From positions 248,001 to 312,000 of the forward strand of contig ATWE01000003.1 in NCBI GenBank assembly GCA_000421085.1: a DNA stretch of 64,000 nucleotides, read 5' to 3'. Position 1 is the first letter of the stretch. Every line of letters starts with the position of its first letter. The notes below the pieces were generated by a model. That model was not told where the DNA came from, made no database searches, and saw nothing but the letters and a program-made list of their open reading frames with translations. The stretch is from Ensifer sp. USDA 6670 (GTDB lineage: Bacteria > Pseudomonadota > Alphaproteobacteria > Rhizobiales > Rhizobiaceae). Of the stretch, positions 8,972 to 17,493 are shown one piece after another. Position numbers and translations under genes: made by a program.

Positions 8972-9400
8972 ATGGCCGAGCTCAAAGTAAGGACGCGGGA
9001 AACAGGCGCGACTGCCATAGTCGGCCGCACCGGCTTTCCGCATGTGACATCGCTGACCGGCGGCGAACTCGATATCGTCACCAGTCCTTCGCAGCCGGGA
9101 TTCGGTCCGCTCGACCTTCTCTATGCATCGCTCGCGAGTTGTCTGGTGCTCAGCGCACGCATTGCCGCGAGCCGTTTCGGCGTGCTCGACCGGCTCTTGG
9201 AAGTTTCGGTCAAGGTAACCGGTGAGAAGGCCCATGACGAACCGTCGCGGGTCGCGCGCTTCGACATCGCCTTCGTTATCAAAGGCGAATTCGACGACAC
9301 CGTGCGCCACGCCATCATGGAGGCGGCGGAGGAGGAGATCTGCACGGTCAGCAACACGTTGCGCGGCAGTCCGAATTTCGTAAGCACAGTGTCTGCTTAA
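8972..9400 (+). CDS. OsmC-family protein
   Basis: The 142-residue protein is an OsmC/YhfA-like domain: the FGPLDLLYASLASCLVLSAR segment at about 46-65 holds the family's first conserved cysteine, and a second cysteine occurs near 125 in EEICTVSN. Proteins with both cysteines are thiol-dependent peroxidases acting on organic hydroperoxides. The ATG at 8972 lies 20 bases after the preceding stop, so it is in the same operon. A role in coping with reactive aldehyde or peroxide by-products of deoxyribose breakdown is possible but unproven. Confidence 0.82.
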   Translation: MAELKVRTRETGATAIVGRTGFPHVTSLTGGELDIVTSPSQPGFGPLDLLYASLASCLVLSARIAASRFGVLDRLLEVSVKVTGEKAHDEPSRVARFDIAFVIKGEFDDTVRHAIMEAAEEEICTVSNTLRGSPNFVSTVSA

Positions 9401-9431
9401 ATAAAACCAAACAGAGGGAGAAGAGTCAGCA

Positions 9432-10226
9432 ATGACGCGACCGGCCTATCAATTCAATTCCATCATCGTGCGCTCGCCGTCACGATCGGTCGTCAACGGC
9501 TTGCGCGCGGAGGATCGCGGCAGCCCCACCTATGAGGGAGTGAAGGCCGAGCACGACTCCTATGTCGAGGCGATGCGCGATGCCGGCGTGAAGGTTACGG
9601 TCCTGCCGGCGCTCGAAACCTTTCCGGACTCGATTTTCGTGGAGGACCCTGCCCTGGTCTTCACGGAGGGAGCGGTCCTGCTTCGGCCGGGAGCGTCCAC
9701 GCGCGTCAAGGAAGTCGAGGAAATCGCGCCGACGCTGCGTGACATGTTCGAGACGGTGATCGACCTGCCGCAAGGCTATGCCGATGGCGGCGACGTGCTG
9801 ACGACGCGCGAAAGCGTGATGATCGGCCTGTCGGCGCGAACCGACAGGACCGGTGCGGCGGCGCTGCAGGCCTGCCTCGAAAAGCTCGGACGCAAGAGCG
9901 AGGTCGTCGCGACCCCGGAGGGCGTCCTGCATTTCAAGACCGACTGCTCACTGCTCGACGACGAGACGATCCTTTCCACCGATCGCTTGGCGCGGTCCGG
10001 CGTCTTCGAGAGATTCAGGCAGATGATCATTCCGGAGGGAGAAGAGCCGGCGGCAAACGCGCTGCGCGTCAACGACGTCGTCCTGGTCGGCTCCGATTTT
10101 CCCAGGACGATCGAGATGCTCGACAAAGCCGGCTACAGGGTCGTGCCGTTGAAGACCACGGAAATAGGCAAGATCGATGCGGGGCTTTCCTGCATGTCGC
10201 TGAGGTGGTTCAGCGAAAACGTCTGA
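9432..10226 (+). CDS. dimethylarginine dimethylaminohydrolase / amidinotransferase-fold hydrolase
   Basis: The 264-residue product matches the DDAH family of the pentein fold. Conserved features are FPDSIFVEDPA at about 55-65, YADGGDVL near 116, catalytic H167 in LHFKTDC and nucleophile C254 in GLSCMSLR near the C-terminus. DDAH enzymes hydrolyse N-omega-methylated arginines to citrulline and methylamines. The start has a GGGAGAAGAG ribosome site. It is the last gene of the deo operon, 31 bases after osmC. There is no obvious metabolic link to deoxyribose, so this may be a rider gene or hint at a wider scavenging role (nucleoprotein breakdown products). Confidence 0.85.
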   Translation: MTRPAYQFNSIIVRSPSRSVVNGLRAEDRGSPTYEGVKAEHDSYVEAMRDAGVKVTVLPALETFPDSIFVEDPALVFTEGAVLLRPGASTRVKEVEEIAPTLRDMFETVIDLPQGYADGGDVLTTRESVMIGLSARTDRTGAAALQACLEKLGRKSEVVATPEGVLHFKTDCSLLDDETILSTDRLARSGVFERFRQMIIPEGEEPAANALRVNDVVLVGSDFPRTIEMLDKAGYRVVPLKTTEIGKIDAGLSCMSLRWFSENV

Positions 10227-10275
10227 CGGCGCCTGCGCAGGATCGCGTTCTACATAAGCCCAACAGGCCGGAGGC

Positions 10276-10446
10276 GGCCCCTCATCCCGCTGCCGCGACC
10301 TTCTCCCCGTTCTGACGCGTTCTGACGGGGAGAAGGGACAAGGGGCAACACCTTCGCTCAACGTCACCGAGACTTCGCGGCGGGGCCGCGGGTCCCCTTC
10401 GCCCCCGCCTGCGGGGAGAAGGTGCCGGCAGGCGGATGAGGGGCAA
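10276..10446. repeat. RIME-like palindromic mosaic repeat
   Basis: The segment begins with CCCCTCATCC and ends with GGATGAGGGGC, which are inverted copies. Between them are two further hairpin units built around CTTCTCCCC / GGGGAGAAGG. The same architecture recurs at 53625-53742. It fits the Rhizobium-specific intergenic mosaic elements (RIME). It fills the gap between two convergent genes and could act as a bidirectional terminator or nucleoid-associated site. Confidence 0.7.
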
Positions 10447-10456
10447 TCCCCCGACC

Positions 10457-11830
10457 CTAGGCCGGCGTCAGATTTCCGAACACCGTGGGGATGAGTTCGG
10501 ACACGGTCGGGTGGATATGCACCGCACGGGTGATCATCGTGTAGGGTTTCTTCGCATACATCACGTCGAGAATGCTCTGAATCGCCTCGTCGCCGCCCGT
10601 GCCGAGGATCGATGCGCCGAGGATATCCCTGGTTTCCGCATCGACGATGACTTTCATGAAACCCTGCGTCTCGCCCTTTTCGACCGCGCGGCCGACTCTT
10701 GTCATGGGACGCGTCCCGATCAGGAGCTTGTGTCCCTTCTTGCGGGCCTCGGTTTCGGTCATGCCGGCGCGGCCGAGCGGCGGGTCGATATAGAGCGCGT
10801 AGGTCTGGATGCGGTCACTCACACGCCGCGGATCGTCGTCTATGAGATTCGCGGCGGCGATCTCGAAGTCGTTATAGGAGGTATGCGTGAAGGCGCCGCG
10901 GCCGTTGCAGTCTCCCATTGCGAAAATATGCGGAACATTGGTGCGCAGGCTGTCGTCGACCTCGATATAGCCCCGTTCGTCGGTCTTCACGCCCGCCTTG
11001 TCCAGGCCGAGATCATCCGTATTGGGGTGGCGGCCGGTGGCAAGCAGCACATGCGAGCCGGTCACCTCCGGCTCGCCCGACGTGCAATCCACGCCCACGG
11101 CTATGCGGTCCGCTTGTTTCGAGAAGCGGATGCATTCCGCATTCGTGCGAACTCGAATGCCCTCGTTCTCGAGGATCTCGCGGATCGCGTCGGAAACCTC
11201 CGGATCCTCCCGCCCGATCAGCCGCGCGCCCTTTTCGATGACGGTGACGTCGGAGCCGAAGCGGCGGAACATCTGAGCGAATTCGAGCCCGATATAGCTG
11301 CCGCCCACCACGACGAGATGTTCGGGCAGCTCGGCAAGGTCCATGATCGAACTGTTGGTGAGATAGGGAACCTCGTCCACGCCGGGCAGATCGGCAACCG
11401 CGGCGCGGCCGCCTACATTGATGAAGATACGCTCCCCCGAAATCAGTTCGTCGCCGATGCGGACCTCCCGCGGACCTTCGAAACGGGCGTGGCCCTCGAA
11501 GACGGTGCAGTTCTTCATACCCTTGAGCCACTTCTCGACTCCTGAACGGGCATCGAGCCGGACCTTTTCCTTTCGCGCCATGACGCGAGCGAAATCGACC
11601 GAGACGGGTCCTGTCGTCATGCCGTATTCGGCTCCACGTCGTGCGGTGTGGATCGCGTAGGCGCTCGCGACCATCGCCTTGGTCGGCATGCAGCCGGTAT
11701 TGACGCAGGTGCCGCCGAAAAGCTTGCGCTCGATCAGCGCAACGGTCTTGCCCGCATCCGACAACCGTCCGGCGAGTGAAGGTCCCGCTTGGCCGGCACC
11801 GATGATGATCGCATCGAAATGCTTGTTCAT
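10457..11830 (-). CDS. FAD-containing pyridine nucleotide-disulfide oxidoreductase, mercuric-reductase-like
   Basis: The 457-residue flavoprotein starts at the ATG at 11830, just before an N-terminal GAGQAGPS FAD-binding loop (about 10-17). The redox-active disulfide is CVNTGC at about 41-46. The NAD(P)-binding GGSYIGLEF is near 175, and a MGDCNGRGAFTHTS FAD segment near 303. A C-terminal dimerisation domain has HIHPTVSE with the active-site His-Pro. It lacks the N-terminal HMA domain and the C-terminal Cys pair of true MerA, so mercury reduction is unlikely. It resembles the class I oxidoreductases often annotated as mercuric-reductase-like. An in-frame extension upstream to 11893 is open but the GGGG ribosome site supports 11830. 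Confidence 0.85.
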   Translation of the reverse strand: MNKHFDAIIIGAGQAGPSLAGRLSDAGKTVALIERKLFGGTCVNTGCMPTKAMVASAYAIHTARRGAEYGMTTGPVSVDFARVMARKEKVRLDARSGVEKWLKGMKNCTVFEGHARFEGPREVRIGDELISGERIFINVGGRAAVADLPGVDEVPYLTNSSIMDLAELPEHLVVVGGSYIGLEFAQMFRRFGSDVTVIEKGARLIGREDPEVSDAIREILENEGIRVRTNAECIRFSKQADRIAVGVDCTSGEPEVTGSHVLLATGRHPNTDDLGLDKAGVKTDERGYIEVDDSLRTNVPHIFAMGDCNGRGAFTHTSYNDFEIAAANLIDDDPRRVSDRIQTYALYIDPPLGRAGMTETEARKKGHKLLIGTRPMTRVGRAVEKGETQGFMKVIVDAETRDILGASILGTGGDEAIQSILDVMYAKKPYTMITRAVHIHPTVSELIPTVFGNLTPA

Positions 11831-12068
11831 GACAACCCCCGAGGAGATGCTGGCGCCGGGCGGAAGAGTGGTCCACATTACGTCCGATTGCAATGCGCAT
11901 TTACCGCAACGAGTGCGGCTTGAACCGGGGGCGGAAAGGGATGGGATCTCAAATGCAGACAGCTTGAGCTCGATTTTTTTCGGAAAACTGACATATATGG
12001 AACGTCTTGGCCGGACGCAGCGCGGAAAGCGTGATCAAAATTCGAGGTCAAAACCGAGGGAGACAATC

Positions 12069-12986
12069 ATGCGACTGAACTTCACCAGGACACTGATCGG
12101 TGCCGCCATTGCGCTTGCACTCACCACTGCGGCTGCCGAAGCCGACGTCGTCGTTTCCTCGAAGATCGATACGGAGGGCGGCGTTCTCGGCAACATCATC
12201 CTCTCGGTTCTGAACGCCAACGACATCAAGACGACGGACCGCGTGCAACTCGGCGCCACCCCTGTCGTGCGCAAGGCGATCGTCGCCGGCGAGATCGACA
12301 TCTATCCAGAATACACGGGCAACGCCGCCTTCTTCTTCGAGAAGGCCGATGATCCGGCCTGGAAGGATGCGGCGAAAGCCTATGAAGAGGCGAAGAAGCT
12401 CGACTATGACGCCAACAAGATCGTCTGGCTGACGCCGTCGCCGGCCAACAACACCTGGGCGATCGCGCTGCGCAAGGATGTCGCCGAGAAGAACAACCTC
12501 AAGACGCTTTCCGATTTCGGCAAATATGTTTCTGACGGCGGCGAGGTCGTGCTTGCGGCTTCGTCCGAATTCGTCAACTCCGCTGCAGCCTTGCCTGCCT
12601 TCCAGACAACCTATTCCTTCAAGCTGAAACCGGAACAGCTCATCACGCTCTCGGGCGGCGATACCGCCGCAACGATCGCGGCTGCGGCAAACCAGACCAA
12701 CGGCGCCAACGCTGCAATGGTCTACGGCACCGATGGAGGCATAGCGCCCTCCGGTCTCGTGGTCCTCGAGGATGACAAGGCCGTCCAGCCGGTCTATCAG
12801 CCGGCGCCGATCATCCGCGAGGCGGTTCTCAAGGAAAATCCGGCGATCGAAGAGATCCTGAAGCCCGTCTTCGAAAAGCTCGACCTCACCACCCTGCAGG
12901 AGCTCAATGGCCGCGTGCAGGTCGGTGGCGAGTCGGCCAAGGCCGTTGCCGAGGACTTCCTGAAGGCGAACGGCTTTCTGAAATAG
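12069..12986 (+). CDS. periplasmic glycine betaine/choline-type substrate-binding protein (OsmF/YehZ-like)
   Basis: The 305-residue protein has a signal peptide (residues 1-25, cleavage after AEA) and an OpuAC/ProX-type ligand-binding domain with IYPEYTGNAAFFF at about 78-90. It captures quaternary ammonium osmolytes in the periplasm for the ABC transporter encoded by the next three genes. The ATG at 12069 is preceded by GAGGGAGA. An open frame extends back to 11679 but has no other support. Gene order binding protein-permease-ATPase-permease matches the osmF-yehYXW operon of enterobacteria. Substrate identity (glycine betaine, choline, proline betaine) is inferred from family. Confidence 0.87.
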   Translation: MRLNFTRTLIGAAIALALTTAAAEADVVVSSKIDTEGGVLGNIILSVLNANDIKTTDRVQLGATPVVRKAIVAGEIDIYPEYTGNAAFFFEKADDPAWKDAAKAYEEAKKLDYDANKIVWLTPSPANNTWAIALRKDVAEKNNLKTLSDFGKYVSDGGEVVLAASSEFVNSAAALPAFQTTYSFKLKPEQLITLSGGDTAATIAAAANQTNGANAAMVYGTDGGIAPSGLVVLEDDKAVQPVYQPAPIIREAVLKENPAIEEILKPVFEKLDLTTLQELNGRVQVGGESAKAVAEDFLKANGFLK

Positions 12987-13065
12987 CTTGACGCCGGGGA
13001 AGGGCGCTGGTCCGATAAGACTTCGACCGCGCCTCCCCCTCATCCTGCGTCGAACGGACGGCTGA

Positions 13066-14265
13066 ATGGCGATTGGCATCATCCAGGAAAAGGAACGCTT
13101 GGCCTTCCGTTTCGACAAGCTCGGCCTGATCATCGCGATCCTTGTCCTCTATGGCGCGCTCCTTGCGCCTTTCGCGACGTTTCGCGCAAACCGGATAATT
13201 CAGGGCGAAGCGCGGGCAATCCTGGAGGCTCTCCCTCCGCCGCTCGGCTACGGGCTGCTTACCTTCGCGGTCGCCGGCGCCGCCGTCGCGTTTCTGAGGA
13301 CGCCGCGCCTCTTGCGGATGGCCGTCGCACTGGCTGCACTGACAGCCCTCGCCCTTCTGATCGGGGTCGCGGCCGATCACCTGACGCCGCCGGACAACAG
13401 CTTTGCACGCGTGTCTCCGGCTTCCGGCTTCTGGGTACTGGTCTTCGCCTTCTCGCTGTTGCTCACGGACGCCTTGACCCGCCTTAATCCGGGGCCTGGT
13501 CTGCGGCTTCTCGTATTCGCAGGGGTTCTCGTTCTTGCCGCGGGAATGCTCGTCGCCGGCCGCTGGGATGATCTTTCGATCATGAAGGAATATGCCAACC
13601 GCGCCGACCTGTTCTGGGCCGAGGCGGGCCGCCACGTGACGTTGGCGCTCGGCTCGCTTGCCGCGGCGACCGTCGTCGGATTGCCGCTCGGCATTCTCTG
13701 TCACCGCGTCGAACGGCTGCGGGCCGGCGTGCTCAATGTCCTGAACGCTATCCAGACGATCCCGTCCATTGCACTTTTCGGCATTCTGATCGCGCCGCTC
13801 GGCTGGGTCGCGGCGAATGTTCCGGGAGCCGCGGCGATCGGCATCCGCGGCATCGGTGCCGCCCCTGCTTTCGTTGCGCTCTTCCTCTACTCCCTGCTGC
13901 CTGTCGTCGCCAACACGGTCGTCGGGCTTGCCGGCGTGCCGCACGCGGCCAACGATGCGGCGCGGGGCATCGGCATGACGGACCGGCAGCGCCTCGTCGC
14001 GATCGAGTTTCCGCTGGCCTTTCCCGTGATACTGACCGGCATCCGCATCGTGCTGGTGCAGAACATCGGGCTTGCGACGATCGCCGCCCTTATCGGCGGC
14101 GGTGGTTTCGGGGTTTTCGTTTTCCAGGGGGTGGGTCAGACGGCGATGGACCTGGTGCTGCTCGGTGCCATTCCGACCGTCGTGCTGGCCTTCACCGCCG
14201 CGATCGTGCTCGACGCCCTCATCGAGATGACCATGCCGAACCGCAGCAGAGGCAACGCCGCATGA
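13066..14265 (+). CDS. ABC transporter permease, YehY-like
   Basis: The 399-residue integral membrane protein has an N-terminal four-helix membrane extension (about 20-180) that is not part of the standard permease domain. The BPD-transport domain follows at about 185-390, with the EAA-type segment AANDAARGIGMTDRQRLVAIE near 300. It forms half of the inner-membrane channel for the osmolyte transporter; the other half is encoded at 15200. YehY of E. coli has the same enlarged form. It lies 79 bases after the binding-protein gene and overlaps the ATPase gene by 4 bases. Confidence 0.85.
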   Translation: MAIGIIQEKERLAFRFDKLGLIIAILVLYGALLAPFATFRANRIIQGEARAILEALPPPLGYGLLTFAVAGAAVAFLRTPRLLRMAVALAALTALALLIGVAADHLTPPDNSFARVSPASGFWVLVFAFSLLLTDALTRLNPGPGLRLLVFAGVLVLAAGMLVAGRWDDLSIMKEYANRADLFWAEAGRHVTLALGSLAAATVVGLPLGILCHRVERLRAGVLNVLNAIQTIPSIALFGILIAPLGWVAANVPGAAAIGIRGIGAAPAFVALFLYSLLPVVANTVVGLAGVPHAANDAARGIGMTDRQRLVAIEFPLAFPVILTGIRIVLVQNIGLATIAALIGGGGFGVFVFQGVGQTAMDLVLLGAIPTVVLAFTAAIVLDALIEMTMPNRSRGNAA

Positions 14266-15200
14266 TCGAAATCGAGGAAATATCCAAGCGCTATGACGAT
14301 ACGACGGTCGTGAGCGACGTGTCGCTGACGGTCGCGCCGCATACGGTCACCGTCATCGTCGGAACCTCCGGCTCCGGCAAGACGACGCTCCTCAGGATGA
14401 TCAATCGCCTCGTCGAGCCGACGGCCGGGACGATCAAAATAGACGGCGAGGACAATCGGTCGATTCCGGGTTTCGAGCTGCGCCGGCGCATCGGTTACGC
14501 CATTCAGGGCCACGGACTCTTCCCGCACAGGACGGTCGCGCAGAACATCGCGACCGTGCCGACGCTGCTCGGCTGGGAGAAAGCCCGCATCGATGCCAAG
14601 GTCGAGGAGCTGCTGAAGCTGTTCCAGCTCGATCCCTCGGAATTCGGACCGCGCTACCCCCACGAGCTTTCCGGCGGGCAGCAGCAGCGCGTGGGCGTTG
14701 CAAGGGCGCTCGCGGCGGAGCCCAACGTGCTCCTGATGGACGAGCCTTTCGGCGCACTCGATCCGATCATCCGCGCCAAGGCGCAGGACGACCTTGCCGC
14801 CATCCAGAAACATTTCGGCACCACGATCATCCTCGTCACGCATGATATGGAAGAGGCCTTCCACCTCGCCGACAGGATCGCGGTGATGGACAAGGGCAAG
14901 GTGGTGCAATATGCGACGCCCGCCGAAATGCTCGTCAGGCCCGCCACGCCCTTCGTCGAGACACTGGTCGGCGCCAGCGAGCGTCCATTCCGGCTGCTCG
15001 GCATCGAAACGGTCGGCGAAGCGGTCGAGCCCGGCTCGGCCGAGGGCCGGCCGGTTCCGGAGGTTCTCAGCCAGCGCGACGCGCTGTCGGAGCTTCTGTG
15101 GACGGGCCGTTCGGCACTGCCGGTCGCGGCGGCGGACGGCGCGATCCTGGGCAAGATCACACTCGAAGCGATCGTGAAGCGTGCGGCGAGGCGGCAGTGA
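14262..15200 (+). CDS. ABC transporter ATP-binding protein, YehX/OpuCA-like
   Basis: The 312-residue ATPase has Walker A GTSGSGKTT at about 30-38, the signature LSGGQQQR near 137, Walker B VLLMDEP near 157 and the H-loop VTHD near 191. After residue about 270 there is a shortened CBS-like tail (RDALSELLWTGRS), as in osmolyte ATPases where CBS domains sense ionic strength. The ATG overlaps the preceding stop (ATGA), and its own stop overlaps the next ATG, so the three genes are translationally coupled. Confidence 0.9.
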   Translation: MIEIEEISKRYDDTTVVSDVSLTVAPHTVTVIVGTSGSGKTTLLRMINRLVEPTAGTIKIDGEDNRSIPGFELRRRIGYAIQGHGLFPHRTVAQNIATVPTLLGWEKARIDAKVEELLKLFQLDPSEFGPRYPHELSGGQQQRVGVARALAAEPNVLLMDEPFGALDPIIRAKAQDDLAAIQKHFGTTIILVTHDMEEAFHLADRIAVMDKGKVVQYATPAEMLVRPATPFVETLVGASERPFRLLGIETVGEAVEPGSAEGRPVPEVLSQRDALSELLWTGRSALPVAAADGAILGKITLEAIVKRAARRQ

Positions 15201-15937
15201 TGGTCACCTTGCCCAATCTGTTCCGGCTCACCGTGCTCGCCCTGTTGCTTGCTTTCCTGGTGCAGCCCGCCTGGTTCGAGCCGCTGCTGAAACCTTTGGT
15301 GCAGGAGAACACGCCGGCGGTCTACAACCAGGGCAGCCTGTTCTGGCTGACGGTCCTGCACTTGAGAACTGTGTTCGCCGCGACCGTGGCCGCAACCATC
15401 GTTGCCGTATCGCTGGCGATCATCGTTACGCGGAAGGCTGGCGCCGAGTTTCTGCCGCTCTCGCGCAGCCTGGTGAACATCGGACAGACCTTCCCGCCGG
15501 TGGCGGTCCTCGCGCTTGCGGTTCCGATTTACGGCTTCGGTGAAAAGCCGACCCTGATCGCCCTTTTCCTCTACGGCCTTCTGCCGATCTTCGAAAATGC
15601 CCTGACGGGTCTGACGACCCTGCCGCCGACCGTGATGGAGGCAGCACGCGGCGCGGGAATGACCGGCCGCCAGCGGCTCTTCAGGATCGAGCTTCCGCTG
15701 GCGCTGCCGGTGATTCTGACGGGCATCCGCCTTTCCGTCGTGATCAGCCTCGCGACGGCGACGATCGGCTCGACGGTTGCGGCTAAGACACTTGGCGAAG
15801 TCATCATCGCCGGGCTTCAGTCCAACAACATCGCCTTTGTTCTCCAGGGGGGCCTGATCGTTGGAGCGCTTGCCGTCCTCATGCACGATGCGCTCCAGGG
15901 ACTTGAACGGGCATTCGCCGGTCGAGCACGCATCTGA
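15200..15937 (+). CDS. ABC transporter permease, YehW-like
   Basis: The 245-residue permease has a first membrane segment at about 7-24 and the standard BPD-transport core with EAARGAGMTGRQRLFRIE near 151. It pairs with the larger YehY-like permease encoded at 13066 to form the channel. The ATG at 15200 shares its A with the preceding TGA; an in-frame GTG lies one codon earlier. The gene is the last of the osmolyte operon and converges on the MscS gene, with only about 46 bases between the stops and no clear terminator hairpin. Confidence 0.85.
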   Translation: MVTLPNLFRLTVLALLLAFLVQPAWFEPLLKPLVQENTPAVYNQGSLFWLTVLHLRTVFAATVAATIVAVSLAIIVTRKAGAEFLPLSRSLVNIGQTFPPVAVLALAVPIYGFGEKPTLIALFLYGLLPIFENALTGLTTLPPTVMEAARGAGMTGRQRLFRIELPLALPVILTGIRLSVVISLATATIGSTVAAKTLGEVIIAGLQSNNIAFVLQGGLIVGALAVLMHDALQGLERAFAGRARI

Positions 15938-15983
15938 AGCGCCTCGCGGCCGAAATGTTTTCCCCGGAAAGACGTGCGGACGT

Positions 15984-17075
15984 TCACCTCAAATTGCTCT
16001 TCGGAAACAGGACGCGATCGGGTTCTGCGTTCATTCGCGCCAGCATTTCCTTGATCAAGCGTGTTTTGGTGCGCCCCGCTTCCTTCGGCGGCACGAGATA
16101 GCGCACGATTGCCTCGAGCCAGGTGTTTTCGCTCACGCGAAAATGAACCACGGGATGCTCCTTCACTTCGAGCTCGTCCACCGGCGTATTCGATAGGATG
16201 TGCTTATAGATCTTCACCTTTTGGCTCATGATGTCGCCGACCTGCTCTTCCACGACCTCTCTCATCGTCCGAGCCACAAATTCCAGATCGCTTTCATAGG
16301 CGAGCTGGAACTTGATTTCGTTCCAGACGTAGGGAAACAACGGCCAGGAATAGTTGAAGACCGGCGTCTCAAACACGGTGGAGTTCGGAAACTTGATGAT
16401 GCGTCCGCTCGGATGATCGGTCCAAAGGTACTCGCCGCCGAATTCCCACAGGGTCGTATCAAGATAGCTGACATCGATGACATCGCCATGGGCATCGCCG
16501 ATGCGAATTCGGTCGCCAACGCGATATGGCGCCCTGGCCAGGATATAAATCCACGCGATGAAGCTGGAGATCGGCATTTGCAGCGCAAAGCCGAGAATCA
16601 GTGAAATCAGGCCGAGCGAAACGACCGCGGCATACCAGTTTACAAATAAGACTGAAATCGCCACGAAGACGATCGCGACCACAACGACCAGTCGAAAAAT
16701 CCGTTTCAGATTGAAACGCGAGACTCGGTTGGGAATTCGGCTAATGAGAAAGACTTCAATAACATTCGCAACGGTCAGCATGATGAAAATGAGAAGGCCG
16801 CCCTTGACGTAATTCATCACGCGGAGGCGTAAGGGCGCGTCAAGCCAATCCAAGCGCCAATTGATCAGGACTTGGATGCCAAAGAGCAGCAAGGCAGCGG
16901 CAGCGAAGCCAACCGTCCACCGTAGGTCCTCCTTGCGAAGGCTCCAGCGATATTTTTCCTCGGGCCTTTTCGCCTTCTGTTGCATGGTTTTGGGATCAGC
17001 AGTCTGTTGCGCGGCCCGTTCGAGCCGGGAAAGGTTCTCCTGTTCCTTGTCGCGTTCCTTGTCGCGTCGTTCCAT
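15984..17075 (-). CDS. mechanosensitive ion channel, MscS family
   Basis: I take the ATG at 17075, giving 363 residues; an in-frame ATG 63 bases upstream is possible. The charged N-terminal segment (residues 1-50, rich in Glu/Arg/Lys) is followed by membrane helices at about 52-70, 85-110, 125-150 and a pore helix near 155-175. The MscS beta domain comes next, with VGDRIRIGDAHGDVIDV near 190-206. The C-terminal vestibule part reads HFRVSENTWLEAIVRYLVPP. MscS channels open on hypo-osmotic shock to release solutes. Its placement convergent to an osmolyte importer makes functional sense: uptake under high osmolarity, release under low. Confidence 0.85.
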   Translation of the reverse strand: MERRDKERDKEQENLSRLERAAQQTADPKTMQQKAKRPEEKYRWSLRKEDLRWTVGFAAAALLLFGIQVLINWRLDWLDAPLRLRVMNYVKGGLLIFIMLTVANVIEVFLISRIPNRVSRFNLKRIFRLVVVVAIVFVAISVLFVNWYAAVVSLGLISLILGFALQMPISSFIAWIYILARAPYRVGDRIRIGDAHGDVIDVSYLDTTLWEFGGEYLWTDHPSGRIIKFPNSTVFETPVFNYSWPLFPYVWNEIKFQLAYESDLEFVARTMREVVEEQVGDIMSQKVKIYKHILSNTPVDELEVKEHPVVHFRVSENTWLEAIVRYLVPPKEAGRTKTRLIKEMLARMNAEPDRVLFPKSNLR

Positions 17076-17138
17076 GGGTTCACCCCGATGTGGCCATCCA
17101 CACCCGACCAGTGCCTTTTCGTTCCTCGGCGGCGACAT

Positions 17139-17493
17139 TCCGGTGACGCCTCACCGCAGGCCGGAAATCCACAGTTCAGGCAAGCCCATCATCGTCCCGC
17201 GGACCTATCCACTCGCCTGAACACGAATAGTCAATTATATCATCATCAAACAGCAGGAGGCATCTAAAGCGGTTCGAAGTGATGGAGCTTGGGCGGATTG
17301 GAATGCTGGCCTGCCACGGGTAATTTCCCTCTTCAACGCTTAGGTCGCTACCTGATTGGCTCGCCGCGCGGGCTATGCTTTACGCTAGCGTGAAAATGAA
17401 TTTCACAATTTGGCGAATTTTCCGATTTTTTGTTGACGCAATGAAAAATCTGTCCCAGTCTGCGAAAAATAATTACGTCGATAAGGGAACAGC
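17139..17493. promoter_or_regulatory. AT-richer upstream region of the sugar-transport operon
   Basis: The region is divergent between mscS and the Gfo/Idh gene. Its right half (17340-17490) is notably AT-rich for this replicon and holds the palindrome at 17390-17406 and a TTGACG -35-like hexamer at 17433-17438. No gene is visible. Confidence 0.5.
17390..17406. promoter_or_regulatory. palindromic operator candidate, site 1 of two
   Basis: GTGAAAATGAATTTCAC consists of perfect half-sites GTGAAA and TTTCAC around a 5-base centre. It lies about 90 bases before the first gene of the transporter operon. A near copy (TGAAAAGAATTTCA read on the minus strand) occurs at 26011-26024, upstream of the NTF2-like gene and ridA. 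The RpiR/SIS regulator encoded at 26521 is the most likely ligand (inference). Confidence 0.55.

Noticed and set aside
10457-11830. Assignment as true mercuric reductase
   Set aside because: The N-terminal HMA domain and the C-terminal vicinal cysteines are missing and no mer genes are near.
11679-12068. N-terminal extension of the OsmF-like gene
   Set aside because: The extension runs antisense through the flavoprotein gene; a clear ribosome site and signal peptide begin at 12069.
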